Below are positions 5,799-9,283 of a DNA stretch of 9,283 nucleotides, piece after piece. The notes beneath the pieces were generated by a model. It was not told where the DNA came from, did not search any database, and saw only the letters and a list, made by a program, of their open reading frames with translations. Where the stretch lies: NCBI GenBank assembly GCA_031278675.1, contig JAITJY010000353.1, positions 1-9,283 of the forward strand. Direction: 5' to 3'. Position 1 is the first letter of the stretch. Each line of letters starts with the position of its first letter. Made by a program: the position numbers and the translations under genes. The stretch is from Bifidobacteriaceae bacterium (GTDB lineage Bacteria > Actinomycetota > Actinomycetes > Actinomycetales > WQXJ01).

Positions 5799-7806
5799 GC
5801 ATCCCCACCGGCGGCACGGGATGGTCGCTAACACAACCGCCGACCGGTCCGCTTGGGCTTGGAGGCAGGGTTGTGCCGGTTGGTTTGCCGGGTGGGGCCG
5901 AGGTTCGGTTTGGGGTTCGGTTTGGGGTTGGCGGCGCGGCGGCGTGTGTGGTTTGGTGTCGTTGGTGGGTGATTGGTTGGTGCCCGGGATCGGTGAGGGT
6001 GGGTGGTGTGACGGCGCCGTGGCCTTGGTGTATGGTCGCTTGCCATTGGTTGGGGTTGGGTTTGAGTTGCCCATCTGGGGTGAGTTCGCGTCTTGGTTCG
6101 ATTAGGGCGTGGTGGTGGGGGCAGTAAAGGGCGAGATTGTTGAGGGTGGTTGGTCCACCGCACCACCAGGGGATGATGTGGTGGGCTTCGCATCGACTGG
6201 CGGGTTCAAAGCAGTTCGGGAAGGAGCAGCCGCCGTCTCGTAGTTCCAGGGCGCGACGTAGCGGGCCGTCAGCGAGACGGTTTTCACGGCCTAGATCAAG
6301 GACTGCCGAATCGGTGCCGAGCACCGCAGGGATGATGCCAGCATCACACGCCATCCGCCGTAATACGCCACCCGACAGGGGTTGCTGGTCCGGGTCGGAG
6401 ACAAGGTGGCCCCCACCCAACCCGCTTTGAAGTTGATCGAGGGTGACGGTGACGGTCAGACGGGGTTTTTCTCCATGATGCCGCGCCACACCGTCACAGT
6501 CCCGGTCATGACGGATCGCCCGCAGTAGCGCGTCGATGCGTAGCGCGCCACGGTTGAACAACCGACCCTGCCCATAGGGCCGGTCGGCACTACCTTCGAG
6601 GTTGCGGCGGATCTGTGCGCTATAAGCCTCAACCACCGCTTCCAACTCAGCGGCTTCGACCACAGGCAGCGACCCATAGATCGCGACTGATCCGTCACCG
6701 TCAGGTTTGAACACCAAACAACGCTGCTTCAACGCCACCTCCCGCTCCATCTCCAACCGGTCAGCAGCGTCCTCAACCGCATCGGCTGCCTGAAGCGGGG
6801 TAGCGAACCGCCGCAACACCACGTCCACTAACCGGCCCACCTGCGGCACAACTAACCCCCGCGCCCGCTCCACCAACAACAGTTCAACAGCCCCCCGGGT
6901 CTCGCTATCTGTCGGCAGGTGGTCTTTGACTGAATTCAACGCCTTGACTGCGGCGTGCGCTTGGAACCGGTTCAACACTCCAGCCCGTGCCGCTTGACCA
7001 ATCACCCCGGCCTCAGCTAGTTCTTCAGCGCCAGCCAGCACCCCTTGAACCTGGCGCCGAGAAACACCGTCTACCTTCGCCAACGCCGCATCCATTGTGG
7101 GGTAACCCAACCAACCATGTACCCCCAACCGCTCAGCCAACAACACTGCGTCGCCCCGCACCACACCCAACCGATTCATCGACACCAACAAGTCATGCAA
7201 CACACCGAATACCCCTTCACCACCACAACGATCCCCTGAACCCAAGACTCCAAACAACCCACCGCCCTGCTCCGGTACTTGTCCCCGGAGGGTGATGGCT
7301 CCACGGCCACCACCCTCACCGGGAGCCTGGCCTGATTCTGGGTCGGTGCTGCACCGCCCCAACACCTCTCCCGCCAAACCCGGAGCTTGGCCTGATCCCG
7401 GGTCGGTGCCACGGTCCCCGGACACGCCAGCGTCTTGGCTTAGATGCCGAGCAGAGTGTTGGCTTGCCGTAGCGCTGGCCTGCGCGCATTGGTCACTGAG
7501 TTGGTCAACCACCGCCTGGAGCACTTCAACCGTCTGAACAAACCCCAACCCACTGATCAATCCAACAACCTCAGCCACCACACCCACGCCAGCATCATCA
7601 CCACCGCGCCCCGCTGCTGCTGGGCCACCGCACCCCACCGCTGACGCGGCATCGCCCTCCGATGTGGATAGTGGACTGCGGGTCTTTGGGTGGTTACTGG
7701 TCTTGTTCGAATTAGTGTTGGATTGTTTTTCGACGACGGTCAGCCCGGTTATGGGCGCCGTTATCTCGCGTTCGGCGGCCCAGGTTATGGGGGGCGTTAT
7801 CGTCAT
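5791..7806 (-). CDS. DUF222 / HNH endonuclease-domain protein (13E12 repeat family)
   Basis: This 671-residue protein belongs to the actinobacterial DUF222-HNH family, often multicopy and of unproven function. A DUF222-type helical region spans about residues 205-500, including FNRGALRIDALLRAI (417-431) and the ACDAGIIPAVLG segment (486-497). A C-terminal HNH nuclease domain follows at 527-566: zinc cysteines C527, C532, C539 and C562, catalytic-type HH (542-543), WWCGGPTTLNNL (547-558) and PHHH (563-566). All key residues are present, so it may be active. Residues 1-200 are low-complexity Gly/Ala/Ser sequence with a duplicated block, and the tail after 590 is rich in Pro, Thr, His and Asn. 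I start at ATG 7806. An in-frame TTG at 7842 lies at the candidate -10 and so is unlikely. Its codon and strand composition differs from nuo, suggesting acquisition. Confidence 0.9.
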   Translation of the reverse strand: MTITPPITWAAEREITAPITGLTVVEKQSNTNSNKTSNHPKTRSPLSTSEGDAASAVGCGGPAAAGRGGDDAGVGVVAEVVGLISGLGFVQTVEVLQAVVDQLSDQCAQASATASQHSARHLSQDAGVSGDRGTDPGSGQAPGLAGEVLGRCSTDPESGQAPGEGGGRGAITLRGQVPEQGGGLFGVLGSGDRCGGEGVFGVLHDLLVSMNRLGVVRGDAVLLAERLGVHGWLGYPTMDAALAKVDGVSRRQVQGVLAGAEELAEAGVIGQAARAGVLNRFQAHAAVKALNSVKDHLPTDSETRGAVELLLVERARGLVVPQVGRLVDVVLRRFATPLQAADAVEDAADRLEMEREVALKQRCLVFKPDGDGSVAIYGSLPVVEAAELEAVVEAYSAQIRRNLEGSADRPYGQGRLFNRGALRIDALLRAIRHDRDCDGVARHHGEKPRLTVTVTLDQLQSGLGGGHLVSDPDQQPLSGGVLRRMACDAGIIPAVLGTDSAVLDLGRENRLADGPLRRALELRDGGCSFPNCFEPASRCEAHHIIPWWCGGPTTLNNLALYCPHHHALIEPRRELTPDGQLKPNPNQWQATIHQGHGAVTPPTLTDPGHQPITHQRHQTTHAAAPPTPNRTPNRTSAPPGKPTGTTLPPSPSGPVGGCVSDHPVPPVGMRR
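5902..5925. repeat. 12-bp tandem repeat in the HNH gene tail
   Basis: GGTTCGGTTTGG occurs twice back to back (5902 and 5914) on the plus strand, encoding Pro-Asn-Arg-Thr units in the C-terminal tail. The surrounding 5830-6110 is strikingly G+T-rich on the plus strand, reflecting the Pro/Thr/His/Asn-rich protein tail. Confidence 0.7.
7322..7410. repeat. Duplicated block in the 5' part of the HNH gene
   Basis: Two near-identical blocks of about 29 bases at 7322-7350 and 7382-7410, exactly 60 bases apart, share GGAGC-TGGCCTGAT-C-GGGTCGGTGC. They encode TDPGSGQAPG and TDPESGQAPG, 20 residues apart, in the low-complexity N-terminal region. The 60-bp spacing keeps the frame. Confidence 0.75.
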
Positions 7807-7833
7807 GTCTTCGAGCCTACCAGATCGTTTCGC

Positions 7834-7839
7834 ACTATA
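7834..7839 (-). promoter_or_regulatory. Candidate -10 element for the HNH gene
   Basis: TATAGT on the minus strand would give a start near 7827 and a leader of about 20 bases before ATG 7806, with a weak GGTAGG as ribosome site. The region 7825-7930 is AT-richer than its surroundings. The -35 region at the right distance is poor, so confidence is modest. Confidence 0.35.
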
Positions 7840-8005
7840 CAACCGTTGCAGGCCTCGATTTCCGGTTGTAACCGTATTGTTATAAACCGATAAGTCGGGA
7901 CTTTCTTACAATGTCAGACCCCTCTGCGACCATTTAACTGGACAAAACTAGCCACAACGCGAAAGGGCCAAAGACGGGCAGTTACGCGAGCACGGCCACA
8001 CGCCT

Positions 8006-8035
8006 GACAACCCACTCCAACCGGTCCGGGTTGTC
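8006..8035 (-). other. Stem-loop in the menG-HNH spacer
   Basis: A perfect 8-bp inverted repeat (GACAACCC / GGGTTGTC) encloses a 14-base loop that itself contains CAACC, which could pair alternatively with the right arm. There is no T-tract on either strand. It could be a GC-rich actinobacterial-type terminator after menG or an RNA structure in a long menG transcript. The stem is seen; the role is inferred. Confidence 0.45.
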
Positions 8036-8107
8036 CGTAGCGAATCGAGCCCCCTACCGCGAGACGACCGGCTTGTGCGGAAATTCCGGTCGATCTGAAA
8101 CACCTTT

Positions 8108-8119
8108 CCGGCGCGCCGG
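8108..8119. other. 12-bp perfect palindrome
   Basis: CCGGCGCGCCGG is fully self-complementary and lies in gene-free DNA. Such a site could bind a dimeric regulator, but palindromes of this kind also arise by chance in GC-rich DNA. Confidence 0.4.
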
Positions 8120-8135
8120 TAACGCTACCCTGGGC

Positions 8136-8245
8136 TCGGAGTAGCGCGTCCCGGAAGGCATGGCGCGGCTCTTCTTGCTCTGGAAACGGGCGCGGTAACC
8201 TCCGTCGGCACCGTTACCGTTCAGCCGGAAGGGCCGCTACTCCGA
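8136..8245. repeat. 110-bp segment bounded by 11-bp inverted repeats, with a nested hairpin
   Basis: TCGGAGTAGCG (8136-8146) and CGCTACTCCGA (8235-8245) are perfect inverted repeats. Pairing can continue past a small internal loop with CCC/GGG. Inside is a second stem, CGGTAAC (8193-8199) with GTTACCG (8213-8219), loop 13 bases. A further CGGTAAC copy stands outside at 8117-8123. No flanking target duplication is clear. It may be a structured RNA segment or a remnant of a small inverted-repeat element. Confidence 0.5.
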
Positions 8246-8257
8246 TCGAGGAGCTTA

Positions 8258-8526
8258 ACCCGCCGCGAGAGGAACACGGAACGGGCGGGCGCGTAGGGGG
8301 ACGGCATCGTCAACCGGGAGCTAGACCCGCCGCGAGAGGAACACGGAACGGGCGGGCGCGTTGGGGGGACGGCATCGTCAACCGGGAGCCAGACCCGCCG
8401 CGACAGACACACGGAGCGGGCGAGCGCGTAGGAGGACAGCATCGTCAACCGGGAGCTAGACCCGCCGCGAGAGGAACACGGAGCGGGCGGGCGCGTAGGA
8501 GGACAGCATCGTCAACCGGGGGCTAG
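8258..8526. repeat. 67-bp tandem repeat, four copies, overlapping the menG stop
   Basis: Copies begin at 8258, 8325, 8393 and 8460, with lengths 67, 68, 67 and 67. The second copy has one extra G in a G-run. A decayed partial copy precedes them at about 8241-8257. Each begins ACCCGCCGCGA and contains ATCGTCAACCGGG (first-copy 8307-8319). The copy nearest menG contributes its CTA as the TAG stop codon of menG. Each copy has CCCGCC and GGCGGG arms separated by about 19 bases, able to form a hairpin. No spacers differ between units, so it is not CRISPR. Confidence 0.9.
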
Positions 8527-9242
8527 ACCGTCCGGCGCACGGGCGCGGTCGCTTCGTGGAGCGCGACTATGCCGCCCGTCAGATTGGTGTGCCGCACATT
8601 GGTCCAGCCGGCCAGTTGCACTTGCCGCTCAAGTTCCTTTTGGCCGGGCCACGCCCAGATCGAATCCGCCAAATACCCGTAAGCATCCTTGTTCGAGGCG
8701 ACCAGACGCACCAGCCGAGGCATGACCTGCCGCAGGTACCAGCGATAAACCGTCCGGAGCGGACGCCAGATAGGCCTGGAAAACTCGCAGATCACAAGGC
8801 GCGCGCCCGGCTTCGCGACCCGCAACAGCTCGCCCAGCGCAGTCGGCACATCCTGAACGTTGCGCAACCCGAACGAGATGGTGACCTTGTCGAAGGTGTC
8901 GTTCGCGAAGGGGAGGCGGACGGCATCGCCCTCCACTAAAGACACCGGCAAACGCCGGCGCCTCAGCCGCGCCTGGCCGCGACGCAACATCCCCTCCGAA
9001 AAGTCGCACGCCACCACGGCCGCACCGTGCCGAGCCAACGCGATCGAAGATGTGCCAGTGCCGGCCGCAAGGTCTAGCACCGTCTCGCCCCGGACCACTC
9101 CCACGTGGCGCAGCGTTACGTGGCGCCACCAGTGAACCAACCCCGCTGTCATGACCGTGTCCGCCAGATCGTATTTTGGCGCGACCGTGTCGAACATCTT
9201 GGCTACGGTGCGGGGTTCCTTAGCCAAATTCGCGGTAGTCAC
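8523..9242 (-). CDS. menG: Demethylmenaquinone methyltransferase (MenG/UbiE family)
   Basis: This SAM-dependent C-methyltransferase converts demethylmenaquinone to menaquinone, the last core step of the pathway, at the inner membrane surface. Numbering from GTG 9242 (239 residues): the N-terminal KMFDTVAPKYD (about 15-25) is the family opening. SAM motif I is VLDLAAGTGTSSIALA (about 55-70), followed by VVACDFSEGML. The UbiE signature follows as FDKVTISFGLRNVQDV (about 116-131) and ELLRVAKPGARLVICEFSRP. DAYGYLADSI and the final GGIVALHEA are also typical. GTG 9242 is preferred over ATG 9251 because AGGA sits eight bases upstream and the N-terminus then matches relatives. The ATG would add only three residues. 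In an organism with MenJ-like and Nuo genes nearby, a menaquinone role is likelier than ubiquinone. The stop codon lies in a tandem repeat. Confidence 0.94.
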   Translation of the reverse strand: MTTANLAKEPRTVAKMFDTVAPKYDLADTVMTAGLVHWWRHVTLRHVGVVRGETVLDLAAGTGTSSIALARHGAAVVACDFSEGMLRRGQARLRRRRLPVSLVEGDAVRLPFANDTFDKVTISFGLRNVQDVPTALGELLRVAKPGARLVICEFSRPIWRPLRTVYRWYLRQVMPRLVRLVASNKDAYGYLADSIWAWPGQKELERQVQLAGWTNVRHTNLTGGIVALHEATAPVRRTV

Positions 9243-9283
9243 GGCGACCATCCTGGCACGCTTGGCACCCCCAAGTCAGCCCA

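Larger units (their letters stand above)
7843..8257. other. Gene-free spacer between menG repeats and the HNH gene
   Basis: I see no credible coding region here on either strand. It holds the 8-bp-stem hairpin at 8006-8035, the palindrome at 8108-8119 and the inverted-repeat segment at 8136-8245. An AT-richer stretch at 7865-7930 (including TATAAA at 7881 on the plus strand) has no well-spaced partner hexamer. The rest shows no recognisable signal. Confidence 0.6.

Noticed and set aside
7867..7886. Plus-strand TATAAA as a divergent promoter
   Set aside because: No -35 hexamer at a workable distance and no plus-strand gene downstream.
8221..8448. 75-codon minus-strand frame through the 67-bp repeats
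   Set aside because: It exists only because one repeat has lost its TAG and another has a frameshifting G; no ribosome site, so not called as a gene.
8258..8526. Possible CRISPR array in the repeated region
   Set aside because: The 67-bp units abut each other without unique spacers, and no cas gene is present.

Overview
The window is GC-rich, and all seven genes read on the minus strand. It looks like a chromosomal segment from a high-GC actinobacterium. Four things point there: a nuoA-B-C-D-E order for a prokaryotic complex I, a menaquinone methyltransferase (MenG) and a MenJ-like isoprenoid-chain reductase just upstream of nuoA, a NuoE with a C-terminal extension, and a DUF222/HNH (13E12-type) gene, a family largely confined to Actinobacteria. 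The genus cannot be fixed from the sequence alone.

Layout in the direction of transcription (right to left). menG lies at 9242-8523. A gene-free stretch of about 700 bases follows (8522-7807). It holds four tandem copies of a 67-bp repeat whose first copy supplies the menG stop codon, a 110-bp segment bounded by inverted repeats, a 30-bp stem-loop and a candidate promoter for the next gene. A 671-residue DUF222/HNH protein gene fills 7806-5791. A second unusual stretch (5790-5116) carries a 48-bp tandem repeat and is open in the frame of the downstream reductase, so the start of that reductase is uncertain. The MenJ-like flavoprotein (5115-3823) is followed closely by nuoA, nuoB, nuoC, nuoD and nuoE, the last cut off by the left edge of the window.

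Working together: MenG makes menaquinone by C-methylation. The MenJ-like enzyme probably reduces part of the menaquinone side chain. The Nuo complex oxidises NADH and passes electrons through NuoE and the N2 cluster in NuoB to that quinone at the NuoB/NuoD interface. The cluster thus joins quinone maturation to a quinone-using respiratory enzyme. nuoB-C, nuoC-D and nuoD-E each overlap by four bases (ATGA), which suggests tight translational coupling. The HNH gene has no evident link to respiration and looks like an insertion into this neighbourhood.

The respiratory genes look ordinary and intact. The parts worth a second look are the repeat-rich spacers on either side of the HNH gene, the ambiguous N-terminus of the reductase, and small repeats inside nuoC and the HNH gene. 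I found no convincing new defence or mobile system, no CRISPR array and no tRNA or rRNA gene.
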